From Mageeibacillus sp. UBA3708 (GTDB taxonomy: Bacteria; Bacillota; Clostridia; Saccharofermentanales; Saccharofermentanaceae): 34,940 nucleotides of DNA. A model generated the notes under the pieces. That model was not told where the DNA came from and did no database searches. It saw only the letters and a list, made by a program, of their open reading frames with translations. Within the stretch, counting starts at the first letter, position 1. The number at the start of each line of letters is the position of its first letter. The stretch is taken from assembly GCA_002371375.1 (NCBI GenBank), contig DFIB01000029.1, positions 1 through 34,940 of the forward strand, in the 5' to 3' direction. Below are positions 21,540 through 29,673 of the stretch, one piece after another. Made by a program: the position numbers and the translations under genes.

Positions 21540-23081
21540 ATGAAGAGGTTTTTTGTCAGATCTGTTTCCGCCGCTCTCACGCTGAGCGTCATGGTTACAG
21601 GTCTTTCTTCTTGCGCCCAAAAGGACAGTACGGCTACCGGCTCATCTGCCTCAAGCGAGGTCACCGCACAGAGTTCTGATGTGTCTGCGGAGACATCGGA
21701 ATCCACCGGTTCCTCAGAGACATCCGATTCCGGAGCTGATACCCCCGTATCTTATACGATCGATAATATCCGCCAGTACGTGGTAGGCGTTGACGAGCCT
21801 GTTGCCATGGAGGACGGTTCATCCAAGGTTATCATTAATTTCGATAATGCGGCAACGACTCCCGCCTTGAAGCCCGTTATGGACGAGGTTAATTCAAAGC
21901 TCGAGACATACGGCTCCATCGGCCGCGGTTATTCCGTTAAATCAAACATCTCCACCGAGATCTACGACAACACCAGAGAGAAGGTCCTCAGCTTCGTAAA
22001 CGCCGATCCCGAGAAATACACATGTGTATACGTTAACAACACGACAGACGGTCTGAACAAGCTGGCATCGGCACTCGTAGGGAACAAGAATGATGTCGTG
22101 CTTGCAACACGTATGGAGCATCACGCGAACGACCTGTCATGGCGTGAGCGCTGCAAGGTGATCTATGCAGAGGTAGATGACCAGGGCCGCGTCAAGTATG
22201 ACGAGCTCGAGAAGATGCTATCAGAGAACAAGGTAAAATATGTCGCAGTTACTGCCGCATCCAACGTAACGGGTTATGTGACTGACGTTCACCGCGTTGC
22301 CAGGATGGCGCACGAGCACGGTGCCCTTATCATTGTTGACGGCGCCCAGATCGTTGCACACAGATCATTCTCCATGCTGGGCAGCACACCCGAGGAGAAC
22401 ATCGATTTCCTCGTATTCTCCGCGCACAAGATGTATTCACCTTACGGCGGCGGCGCCATCGTAGGCCTCAGCGATGTGCTCAACGAACACATGCCCACAT
22501 TCTACGGCGGCGGAATAGTCGATATCGTGTCTGACTATAATGTTACATACAAAGAAGCACCTGAGCTGTATGAAGCAGGCTCGCCCAATTACCCCGGCGT
22601 AGTCGGCCTCGGCAAGGCCATCGACATCCTCAAGGAAGTCGGCTTCGATTCCATCCAGTCCCACGAGCAGGTCCTCGTCAAGAGACTCATCGACGGACTG
22701 TCCAAGATGGATAACGTCATCATTTATGGTGACACAAGCGATCTCAGCGACAGAGTTGGCGTCGTTACATTCAATTTCTCTGATGCAAACACATCTCTGC
22801 TCGCCACGAAGCTCAGCAAAATGGGTTCTGCTACAAGAAGAGGCGCTTTCTGTGCGCATCCATACGTCTGGAGACTGATGGGCATCCCCGATAATGAGAC
22901 AGAAGGCTTTATCGGCTGCGACAGCTCGAAAACTCCCGGAATGATCCGCGCAAGCTTCGGTATCTACAATACTGAGGCGGAAGTTGACGAGTTCCTGAAG
23001 ATGGTCGATCAGGCGCACAAGGAAGTAATTGAAGAAGTATCTCAAAACATAGTGCTGCAGGATATACCGGCGGGATACTGA
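21540..23081 (+). CDS. lipoprotein-anchored class V aminotransferase / cysteine desulfurase-like protein
   Basis: The 513-residue protein starts with a lipoprotein signal (lipobox LSSC, Cys25) and a Ser/Thr/Glu-rich linker to about residue 70, then a full class V PLP domain. Visible are NFDNAATTP (100-108), the PLP-stacking His195 in MEHHAND, Asp267 and Gln270 in VDGAQIVAH, the PLP-lysine Lys297 in SAHKMYSPYGGG, and Cys438 in RRGAFCAHPY at the place of the SufS catalytic cysteine. So the active site looks complete, yet the protein should sit outside the membrane. GGGAGGAAG precedes the ATG. It could release sulfide from cysteine or act as another lyase. Family members are normally cytosolic, so the anchor is unusual. 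Confidence 0.85.
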   Translation: MKRFFVRSVSAALTLSVMVTGLSSCAQKDSTATGSSASSEVTAQSSDVSAETSESTGSSETSDSGADTPVSYTIDNIRQYVVGVDEPVAMEDGSSKVIINFDNAATTPALKPVMDEVNSKLETYGSIGRGYSVKSNISTEIYDNTREKVLSFVNADPEKYTCVYVNNTTDGLNKLASALVGNKNDVVLATRMEHHANDLSWRERCKVIYAEVDDQGRVKYDELEKMLSENKVKYVAVTAASNVTGYVTDVHRVARMAHEHGALIIVDGAQIVAHRSFSMLGSTPEENIDFLVFSAHKMYSPYGGGAIVGLSDVLNEHMPTFYGGGIVDIVSDYNVTYKEAPELYEAGSPNYPGVVGLGKAIDILKEVGFDSIQSHEQVLVKRLIDGLSKMDNVIIYGDTSDLSDRVGVVTFNFSDANTSLLATKLSKMGSATRRGAFCAHPYVWRLMGIPDNETEGFIGCDSSKTPGMIRASFGIYNTEAEVDEFLKMVDQAHKEVIEEVSQNIVLQDIPAGY

Positions 23082-23084
23082 GAA

Positions 23085-23198
23085 GCTCAAAGCTCCTGTC
23101 CCGGAACTCAGTCGCACTTCGCGGGGATAAGTGTGTGCAATACTTTTTGCATGCATCTCCGCTCGTGCTCAAAGGAGTTCCGGGACAGGGCATTTCGC
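23085..23198. repeat. E1 hairpin repeat, copy 3 (after the PLP lipoprotein gene)
   Basis: Starts 3 nt after the stop. Arms GCTCAAAGCTCCTGTCCC.. (23085-23108) and ..CGGGACAGGGCATTTCGC (23176-23198) pair in their inner part; the outer ends have diverged. Interior shared with the other copies. Confidence 0.88.
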
Positions 23199-23230
23199 TT
23201 GCGTGAGTGGATGGAGTGGCCGGCATACCT

Positions 23231-23266
23231 GCGGAAGTCCGCTCGCAAGCAACCGCGGGCTTTCGA
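23231..23266. repeat. E2 hairpin repeat
   Basis: GCGGAAGTCCGCTCGCAAGC then GCGGGCTTTCG, same module as at 9677 and 16804, again after E1. Confidence 0.78.
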
Positions 23267-23334
23267 GGTTGGTGACTGGAGTAGCCGGGACGACCGGCAG
23301 CTTTGAACGACAGATGACAACACTGAACAATCTG

Positions 23335-23375
23335 GCCTGTTACACTGAAATCCGTTCAGTGCAACAGGCTGTTTT
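23335..23375 (+). terminator. E3 hairpin, probable intrinsic terminator
   Basis: GCCTGTTACACTGAA (23335-23349) and TTCAGTGCAACAGGC (23355-23369) pair almost perfectly around loop ATCCG, followed by TGTTTTG. Relative to the copy at 9766 the stem ends differ on both sides in a compensatory way. It would end transcripts of the PLP lipoprotein gene. Confidence 0.65.
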
Positions 23376-23520
23376 GTTCAGTGCAATTTATAATCGTGCC
23401 GGATTAGACAGTAATCTGCCGGTCAGGTCGGTTATCTGTGACTATCAACCACCGCAACGGTAAGATTATTCGGAAAAAATCTTAAATCCTTCGGATTCCG
23501 CAAGAATCTCATATTTTCCG

Positions 23521-23639
23521 AAATAACCCGCAAAAGGAACACCCGGGGTGCCCCCTTTGGGTGTCATTCTGGCCTGATCAGTATAAAATAACCCGCAAAA
23601 GGAACACCCGGGGTGCCCCTTTTGGGTGTCATTCCGGCC
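23521..23639. repeat. tandem 54-bp direct repeat
   Basis: Two units (23521-23574 and 23586-23639) start AAATAACCCGCAAAAGGAAC and end TCATT(C/T)(T/C)GGCC, with very few differences and an 11-nt spacer. Each can fold by pairing ACACCC with GGGTGT. Confidence 0.85.
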
Positions 23640-23650
23640 ACACGAGTGAT

Positions 23651-23684
23651 AGCTCAAAGCAGTTCCCGGACATGGATTTTGAGT
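23651..23684. repeat. partial E1 arm behind the yitT gene
   Basis: AGCTCAAAGCAGTTCCCGGA then CATGGATTTTGAGT corresponds to the E1 right arm. Read on the minus strand it begins about 5 nt after the stop of the YitT gene, the same position E1 takes behind the plus-strand genes. Confidence 0.7.
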
Positions 23685-23688
23685 TGCT

Positions 23689-24555
23689 TTATTCTTCCGG
23701 CTTCTTATAGAAATTCCCTGCGAGCTTTTCGGTGCGGACTTCGTTGATGAATGCGTCCGGGTCGCACTCTTTGATCGCCTTGACGACCTGCTTGACGCGG
23801 GGTTTATCAATGACGGAATATATCACGTTGCGTTCGCAGTGGCCGTATGAGCCTTCGCCTTCAAGAATGGTGGCTCCGTGCTTGGAGACATCGTAGATGG
23901 TGCTGCAGACATCCTTGGGCTTGTTGGTTACTATGAACAGCGTGGACCTCTGGAACTTGCGGTATATCATGCGTATTACCGTGGTGGATACATACTGGAA
24001 GATTATGGAATACAGGGCTTTGTCCCAGCCGAAGATGGCGCCCGCCACGGTGAGGAGCAGGACGTTGAAGCCCATAACGTAGCTGAAGGCATCTATGCCT
24101 TTCCGGTCGGACAGGAAGATCGCAATGATGTCAGTTCCGCCGAAGGTGGCGCCGGCGAGGAGGCAGATGCTGATGGCAGCGCCGTTGATGATGCCGCCGA
24201 AGATGCTGATGAGCAGGATATCCTCGGTGATCAGAATGCCGGGAATAAAATCGGTCATGATGCCCGACACGAGTATCATGACCAGTGAGTAGAATGTGAA
24301 TTTTCTGCCAACGTATTTGAAGCCGATGAAGATCGGGATGCTGTTGATGATGAGGTTGACCGGCGTGAAAGGAACTTCGAACCCGAACAGCTTGTTAGTG
24401 ATGTGCTGGATAAGGATCGTCAGACCGTTGGCGCCGCCCGGGTAGAGCTCGGCCGTCCTTACGAAAGACTTGATATTGAATGCCATTATGGCTCCGGCCA
24501 GGAAGATGACCGCTATTGTTTTGATATCTTTCTTTGTAAAGGACATTTTGGCCAT
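23689..24555 (-). CDS. YitT-family membrane protein (DUF161 + DUF2179)
   Basis: The 288-residue protein has about five N-terminal membrane helices with the YitT pattern AGAIMAFNIKSFV...PGGANGLTILIQHI and ATFGGTDIIAIFLSDRKG, and a cytosolic C-terminal DUF2179 domain from about residue 205 (STLFIVTNKPKDV...ATILEGEGSYG...RNVIYSVIDKPRVKQV). The full family length is kept. The transported substrate, if any, is not known; DUF2179 resembles ligand-binding regulatory domains. TrpS ends 33 nt upstream on the same strand, so both are likely co-transcribed. Convergent with the PLP lipoprotein gene across the third repeat interval. Confidence 0.92.
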   Translation of the reverse strand: MAKMSFTKKDIKTIAVIFLAGAIMAFNIKSFVRTAELYPGGANGLTILIQHITNKLFGFEVPFTPVNLIINSIPIFIGFKYVGRKFTFYSLVMILVSGIMTDFIPGILITEDILLISIFGGIINGAAISICLLAGATFGGTDIIAIFLSDRKGIDAFSYVMGFNVLLLTVAGAIFGWDKALYSIIFQYVSTTVIRMIYRKFQRSTLFIVTNKPKDVCSTIYDVSKHGATILEGEGSYGHCERNVIYSVIDKPRVKQVVKAIKECDPDAFINEVRTEKLAGNFYKKPEE

Positions 24556-24588
24556 GCTAATATCCTCCGTGAATACAGATCTCAGATC

Positions 24589-25578
24589 TCAAATTCGGCC
24601 GAAACCAACCGCTTTCCTTACCAATTCGTATTTCTCGGCTGCGATCTTGTTGGAATACTCTCTTCCCGCATCGAGAACGTCATCGACAATGCCTGATTTG
24701 ATGACTTCGTTGTACTTGTCCTGGAAGGCGACGATCTTGGGGATCACGACTTCGGCAACGCCTTTCTTGAGGTCACCGTAGCCGCCGTCCTTGAACTTGT
24801 CGACAGCCTCCTCAATCGTTACTTCGCCGAAGACGGAATACAGAGTCAGCAGATTGGATACGCCGGGCTTGTTCTCCTCATCGTAAGCAACTTTGCCGTC
24901 GCTGTCTGTTACCGCACTCATGATCTTCTTCCTGATGACCTTCTCGTCGTCAGCGAGGAAGATGGCGCTCTTTGGGTTGTCCGTTGACTTGCTCATCTTC
25001 GCCTCCGGGTTCTGAAGATCTCTGATCTTCGCGCCGACGGTGGGGATGAGGGGCTCGGGAATGACGAACATCTCGCCGTAGCGGTTGTTAAATCTCTCGG
25101 CAAGGTTCCTGGCGAGCTCTACGTGCTGTTTCTGGTCGATTCCCGTAGGAACGTACTTGGCATCGTAGAGGAGGATGTCAGCGGCCATGAGGTCGGGGTA
25201 TGTGACAAGACCCTCAGTGAAAGCCTCGTTCTTGGCTGATTTCATCTTGAACTGGTGCATCCTGGTGAGGTCGCCGTGGGGCGTGTGGCACTCGAGGATC
25301 CACGACAGGTTGGCGTGGTACAGGTTCTCTGACTGGATGTAGATGTGCATGTCAGGCAGATTGGGATCAACGCCGCAGGCAATGTACATTGCGACTGCGT
25401 TGATTATATTCTTGTGAAGTGCGTCCGGATCCTGCGGTACGGTGATCGCGTGCATGTCCGGTACGAACAGGAATGTCTCGTACTTTTTCTGGTAGTTGGC
25501 AACCTGGCTGATGCCGCCGCAGTAATTGCCGATAGTAAGTGAGCCGCTGGGCTGCAGGCCCGTGAGTAGTCTCTCCAT
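24589..25578 (-). CDS. trpS: tryptophan--tRNA ligase
   Basis: The 329-residue class I synthetase has the first signature as TIGN (15-18, in place of HIGH, as in many TrpRS), then SENLYHANLSWILEC, MAADILLYDA, PTGIDQKQHVELARN and the second signature KMSKS (194-198). It charges tRNA-Trp with tryptophan in the cytosol. Length and motif order match bacterial TrpRS. GAGGG lies before the ATG. The 86 nt between this gene and the divergent phosphorylase gene are too short for a tryptophan T-box, so it appears not to be controlled that way. A weak TACAAT on the minus strand near 25618 may be its -10. Confidence 0.97.
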   Translation of the reverse strand: MERLLTGLQPSGSLTIGNYCGGISQVANYQKKYETFLFVPDMHAITVPQDPDALHKNIINAVAMYIACGVDPNLPDMHIYIQSENLYHANLSWILECHTPHGDLTRMHQFKMKSAKNEAFTEGLVTYPDLMAADILLYDAKYVPTGIDQKQHVELARNLAERFNNRYGEMFVIPEPLIPTVGAKIRDLQNPEAKMSKSTDNPKSAIFLADDEKVIRKKIMSAVTDSDGKVAYDEENKPGVSNLLTLYSVFGEVTIEEAVDKFKDGGYGDLKKGVAEVVIPKIVAFQDKYNEVIKSGIVDDVLDAGREYSNKIAAEKYELVRKAVGFGRI

Positions 25579-25636
25579 ATATAAACCCTCGTTAGTGTAA
25601 TAATGATTTGCACACTATTGTAGCATATTTTTAAGT

Positions 25637-25642
25637 TATAAT
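25637..25642 (+). promoter_or_regulatory. candidate -10 box for the phosphorylase-SPL pair
   Basis: TATAAT at 25637-25642, 22 nt before the ATG at 25665; GCGGGAGGA gives a strong ribosome binding site. No clear -35 box. Confidence 0.4.
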
Positions 25643-25664
25643 CTTTATTATTGCGGGAGGAAAC

Positions 25665-26489
25665 ATGATATACATATTCACGGCGCTTTTTTGCGAGGCC
25701 GAGCCTCTGATCGATAAATATGACATGAAACCTGACGGCGGATATCCTTTCGGAGGGTTTGTGAGCCCTGACGGGAGGATCAGGATAATATTGACCGGTG
25801 TCGGCAAAACAGGCGCGGCAGCGGCGGTATCCTATTCATGTGAGAAGTACGGGATCGGCGCTAATGACTTTGTGATCAATATCGGGACGTCAGCAGGCGG
25901 GGCGGCGAGACACGGTGCCTACCTGATCAACAAGGTGACGGACAAGGACACGGGCAGGACGTATTACCCCGACATGCTCTATAACACGGGGCTTCGCGAA
26001 AGCGCGGTCACCACATTATCCGGCATCGCGGGACAGGATCTCACATCATCTGATGATGACATGCTATGGGAGATGGAGGCGTCGGGCTTTTGCGATGCCG
26101 CGAGGTTATTCATGCCGCCGCACAAAGTTCAGCTCATAAAGGCCGTCTCGGACGGAGGTGCCGAGAACGGCGAAGAACTGACGGAAGAGATCCTGGTGAC
26201 AACGGTAAGAGACAGTCTGGATGACATTACATCCGCCATTGAAGTATTTATGGGCATAGGGGAGGAAGAACAGCCGGAGATGCCGGATGTTCGGGAATAT
26301 GCGGAGGATCTCAAGTGCTCGGAGACGATGAGGCAGGACCTTATAAAGCTGTTTGTGTACTGCAGGAACAGCGGACGGGAGCCGGAGAGGATACTGGATG
26401 ACATGAGGTCGGAGGGGATTATTACCGCCTCTGACAGAAGGTCCGGCAAGGAGGCCTTGAATGAGTTCAAGAGAAGGCTCCTTCAATAA
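25665..26489 (+). CDS. nucleoside phosphorylase/MTA-SAH nucleosidase-like protein with C-terminal extension
   Basis: The 274-residue protein begins MIYIFTALFCEAEPLIDKY, as in purine-nucleoside phosphorylase-fold enzymes. The order ILTGVGKTGAAAA, FVINIGTSAGG, LWEMEASGF (the ribose-binding Met-Glu pair) and KAVSDGG (a catalytic Asp) matches MTA/SAH nucleosidases. From about residue 195 it carries an extra, mostly helical acidic region not in the standard enzyme. It overlaps the SPL-family gene by 29 nt, so the two proteins are made together. Action on an SAM-derived product such as 5'-deoxyadenosine from its partner would make sense, but is inference. Confidence 0.75.
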   Translation: MIYIFTALFCEAEPLIDKYDMKPDGGYPFGGFVSPDGRIRIILTGVGKTGAAAAVSYSCEKYGIGANDFVINIGTSAGGAARHGAYLINKVTDKDTGRTYYPDMLYNTGLRESAVTTLSGIAGQDLTSSDDDMLWEMEASGFCDAARLFMPPHKVQLIKAVSDGGAENGEELTEEILVTTVRDSLDDITSAIEVFMGIGEEEQPEMPDVREYAEDLKCSETMRQDLIKLFVYCRNSGREPERILDDMRSEGIITASDRRSGKEALNEFKRRLLQ

Positions 26490-27456
26490 ATTCCTTTCTC
26501 ACGTCTACGTTGAGAGAAGAGCTCTGGATAATCCTCATACCGGGGAGATACTGGCGCGGCTTCCGCGGTCGGAAGTGATACTGATCGACCATTATAAGGA
26601 TATCTTCAACAGAGGCAGGCAGTCGTATGGCATGCAGAGCAGAGCCAGGGCGCTGATACTTGCCGTGAATGACGGGGAATTGATATATCCCGGGGCGCCG
26701 GTGTGCCAGGCTTTCGGGCAGAAGAATTTCTACTATACGGCGAGCAGCATGAACTGCCCGTTCGATTGCGAATACTGCTTTCTCAAGGGGATGTACAGCA
26801 CGGCGAATATCGTGTGTTTTGTTAATGTTGAGGATTATTTCGCGAAGATCAGAGAGCTTAATGATCCGTATGTGTGCGTGTCCTTCGATACGGATCTGAT
26901 CGCCATGGACAGCATCACCGGGCAGGCGTCGCTGTGGGTGGAGTTCGCATCGGAGAACCCGGACGTCCTTATCGAGATGAGGACCAAATCGGCACCTGCG
27001 GAACTCAGAGCGGTGCCCAACGTGATCTATGCATATACATTGTCACCGGAAGTGATATCGGAGAGGTTCGAACACGGTGCGCCGCCGCTTCGTGCAAGGC
27101 TCAGATCAGCCGTAAATGCCATCGACGGCGGCTGCAATGTCAGGATCTGCATCGATCCCATGATATATGTCAGCGGATGGGAGGAGATCTACGGCGGATT
27201 TGCGGACAGGCTCGCTTCCGAACTGGATCTGAGCAGGATAAGGGACGTCAGCATCGGGACATTCAGGATATCTGCATCGTATCTGAAGACGATAAGGCGG
27301 CAGGAACCGTATTCTGAAGTGTGCTGGTTTCCTTGTGATACGGAGGACGGTTATGCGGTATATCCGCGCACCGTCAGAGACGATATGAGAACCTTTATGA
27401 GGCGGAGACTGGAGAGATATATTTCCGGCGGGAAGATATACGAAGACGAACGATAA
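26461..27456 (+). CDS. SPL-family radical SAM protein
   Basis: The 331-residue protein has the radical-SAM cluster motif C-X3-C-X2-C at Cys99, Cys103 and Cys106 (MNCPFDCEYCFLKG), with downstream segments VSFDTDLIAMDS and RICIDPMIYVSGWEEIYGG as in the spore photoproduct lyase family. True SPL repairs the thymine dimer of spores. Whether this member does so or has another DNA or nucleoside substrate is open. AAGGAGG at 26447-26453 supports ATG 26461. It is translationally coupled to the preceding nucleoside phosphorylase-like gene. No sporulation genes are seen nearby. Confidence 0.82.
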   Translation: MSSREGSFNKFLSHVYVERRALDNPHTGEILARLPRSEVILIDHYKDIFNRGRQSYGMQSRARALILAVNDGELIYPGAPVCQAFGQKNFYYTASSMNCPFDCEYCFLKGMYSTANIVCFVNVEDYFAKIRELNDPYVCVSFDTDLIAMDSITGQASLWVEFASENPDVLIEMRTKSAPAELRAVPNVIYAYTLSPEVISERFEHGAPPLRARLRSAVNAIDGGCNVRICIDPMIYVSGWEEIYGGFADRLASELDLSRIRDVSIGTFRISASYLKTIRRQEPYSEVCWFPCDTEDGYAVYPRTVRDDMRTFMRRRLERYISGGKIYEDER

Positions 27457-27521
27457 TGACATTTGTCATGCCGAACTTGTGACGCGCCTCACTTGAGACG
27501 TCGGGGCCTCAAAGCGATAAT
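27456..27521 (+). promoter_or_regulatory. promoter and palindrome of the ABC exporter/two-component operon
   Basis: TTGAGA (27493-27498), 17 nt, GATAAT (27516-27521) form a promoter 37 nt before the ATPase ATG. A perfect palindrome ATGACATTTGTCAT (27456-27469) lies ~24 nt upstream of the -35 box, a position suited to an activator such as the NarL-type regulator at the end of this operon. Confidence 0.6.
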
Positions 27522-27558
27522 ATCCTCAGATGATCAAGGATCACGGGAGGATGTTAAC

Positions 27559-28500
27559 ATGACACAGATACTCAAGGTTGAAGGACTGGTAAAGAGATAT
27601 AAGGAGCTTATCGCGCTCGATCATTTCTCCATGAGCGTTAATGAGGGAGAGATCTTCGGTCTGCTCGGACCTAACGGATCAGGCAAATCCACATGCATCA
27701 ACTGCGTTCTGTCGATTCTCGAGTACGACAAGGGAACGATAACGATCTTCGGCAAGGAGATGAGCCCGAAGGCCTACGACATCAAGGCTAAGATCGGCGT
27801 GGTGCCGCAGGAGGTGGCTGTTTATGATTCGCTTACGGTGTATGAGAACATCGATTTTTTCTGCGGCCTGTATATCAAGGACAAAGAGACAAGAAAGAAG
27901 TATGTTCAGGAGGCGATCGACTTTGTGGCGCTGAATGATTTTGTGAAGTTCCGTCCCAGGAAGCTGTCAGGCGGTCTCAAGAGAAGGCTCAACATCGCCT
28001 GCGGGATCGTGCATAAGCCGAAGCTGATCTTCTTCGATGAGCCTACGGTTGCAGTAGATCCGCAGAGCAGGAACAAGATCCTGGAGGGCATCGAGGAGCT
28101 GCGCAGGAACGGTGCGACGATCATTTACACATCACACTACATGGAAGAGGTCGAACAGCTTTGTGACAGAGTGCTCATCATCGACAAGGGCAACACGATA
28201 GCGGAGGGCACGATCGACGAGCTCAAGAACATGATCAAGAAGAGCGAGATAATCACGATCGAGGTACCGGGACTTGATGACGGAATAATGGAAGAAATCA
28301 GGGAATTTGCTAATGTCTACAATGTTGATTACGACGGCCGTATGCTCAAGGTCGAGGCTGGATCGGGTAAGCACAATGTCATAGATATCGTGAATGCCCT
28401 GCAGAATAAGGGATACAAGATGAAGAAGATATTCTCCGAGCAGCCGACACTTAATGACGTATTCCTCGAACTCACGGGCAAGACCCTGAGGGACGAATGA
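27559..28500 (+). CDS. ABC exporter ATPase
   Basis: ATG 27559, behind CGGGAGG, gives 313 residues. Walker A GPNGSGKST (37-45), Q-loop VPQE, signature LSGGLKRR (136-143), Walker B LIFFDEPTVAVD (Asp160, Glu161) and H-loop TSH are all intact. A C-terminal accessory domain after about residue 220 is like that of drug and lantibiotic exporter ATPases (DrrA/CcmA class). It powers the two ABC-2 permeases encoded next, followed by a sensor kinase and regulator. The arrangement is typical of antimicrobial-peptide or drug exporters under their own two-component control. The substrate is unknown. Confidence 0.9.
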   Translation: MTQILKVEGLVKRYKELIALDHFSMSVNEGEIFGLLGPNGSGKSTCINCVLSILEYDKGTITIFGKEMSPKAYDIKAKIGVVPQEVAVYDSLTVYENIDFFCGLYIKDKETRKKYVQEAIDFVALNDFVKFRPRKLSGGLKRRLNIACGIVHKPKLIFFDEPTVAVDPQSRNKILEGIEELRRNGATIIYTSHYMEEVEQLCDRVLIIDKGNTIAEGTIDELKNMIKKSEIITIEVPGLDDGIMEEIREFANVYNVDYDGRMLKVEAGSGKHNVIDIVNALQNKGYKMKKIFSEQPTLNDVFLELTGKTLRDE

Positions 28501-28524
28501 GGAAGTATCACAGGGGGTAAAGAT

Positions 28525-29673
28525 ATGTTCAAGTATTATCTTCTCAAGGTATTGCGCAACAAGATGTATCTGTTCTGGTGCCTTGTCTTTCCACTCGGAA
28601 TCATGACATGCATGAATGTTGCTTTCGGGAATATTTATGAGGTAGAGAATTCGATCGATCCGATAAAGACTGCACTCATCATGGAATCCGACGGCATGTT
28701 TGCCAAAGGATTCGGGACTTTAATAGAGCCGTTCGCAGACAAGGATTCGGAGAACTATTTCTTTGATATGATGGAAGTTCCGGGACGGGAGGAAGCGATG
28801 TCTCTTCTAAGATCCGGCGACCTGGAGATACTCTTTGTTGCAACTGATGACAACATTGAAGTATTCCTTGACGAAGGTCACTCGACGACAGCCGGAGTGA
28901 TATCAAAGACGATGGCAGACGCATACAGGAGCAACTACAAACTGATAAGTGATGCATATGCCGTATCTCCTGCCAAGGCGGCTGAGATGACAGCGATGCT
29001 TCAGGAATCTGTAGAGTACACCAAGGCTGACATGGGAGCCTTTGCCGATGATCCGAATCCCTACACATGGTACTTCTTCAGCACACTTGTAATGGGGATC
29101 TTCTTCACGGCAATGACCGGAGTCAATCTCGTGGCAGACCTCAAGGCAGACGTATCGAGGGAGGCGTCGAGACTCTCCGTATCACCGTCCGGCAAGGGCC
29201 GCATGATCTGGTATTCGTTCATAGCAAGGCTCATCCCGGCATGTATGATATCTTCAATACATCTGCTGATCATGCGGTTCGTGTTCAAGATACCGCTCGG
29301 CAATAATGTGCCCCGTCTGGTGATGTTTATTATGGTATGCGACATCTTCGCGATCAGCTTCGGCGTCATCTGCGGACTTATCTTCAAAGGCACTCTCGAC
29401 AAGCGCGAGAACAAGACGACTGCACTGCTCATGATCTCGGTCTTCATCAGCGGAGAGATGATAATGCAGCTGCCCGGGATCATCGAAAGGGTATGTCCCA
29501 TAATCAACGACATCAACCCTGCAACAGTAATGAATATGGCTTTCTACAGGATGGCAATGTTCAATGATCCGTTCGACTTTTATGTGAACATGATAAAACT
29601 GGTAGCCGTGTCGGTAATATTCCTCACAATAGGGACTATGGTATTAAGGAGGGAGAAGTATGCATCTGTATAA
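28525..29673 (+). CDS. ABC-2 type exporter permease, subunit 1
   Basis: The 382-residue protein has one N-terminal helix (MYLFWCLVFPLGIMTCMN), a large extracytoplasmic segment of about 150 residues, and five or six C-terminal helices, the layout of ABC-2 permeases with an external domain (YhgE/ABC2_membrane_3 group). GGGGG precedes the ATG. The TALIMESDG...EEAMSLLRSGDLEILFVATDD part is the usual external domain. It overlaps the second permease by 14 nt, so the two likely form a heterodimer with the preceding ATPase. Confidence 0.85.
   Translation: MFKYYLLKVLRNKMYLFWCLVFPLGIMTCMNVAFGNIYEVENSIDPIKTALIMESDGMFAKGFGTLIEPFADKDSENYFFDMMEVPGREEAMSLLRSGDLEILFVATDDNIEVFLDEGHSTTAGVISKTMADAYRSNYKLISDAYAVSPAKAAEMTAMLQESVEYTKADMGAFADDPNPYTWYFFSTLVMGIFFTAMTGVNLVADLKADVSREASRLSVSPSGKGRMIWYSFIARLIPACMISSIHLLIMRFVFKIPLGNNVPRLVMFIMVCDIFAISFGVICGLIFKGTLDKRENKTTALLMISVFISGEMIMQLPGIIERVCPIINDINPATVMNMAFYRMAMFNDPFDFYVNMIKLVAVSVIFLTIGTMVLRREKYASV

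Noticed and set aside
25579..25664. Tryptophan T-box before trpS
   Set aside because: The divergent interval is only 86 nt and holds no T-box sequence or terminator on the minus strand.
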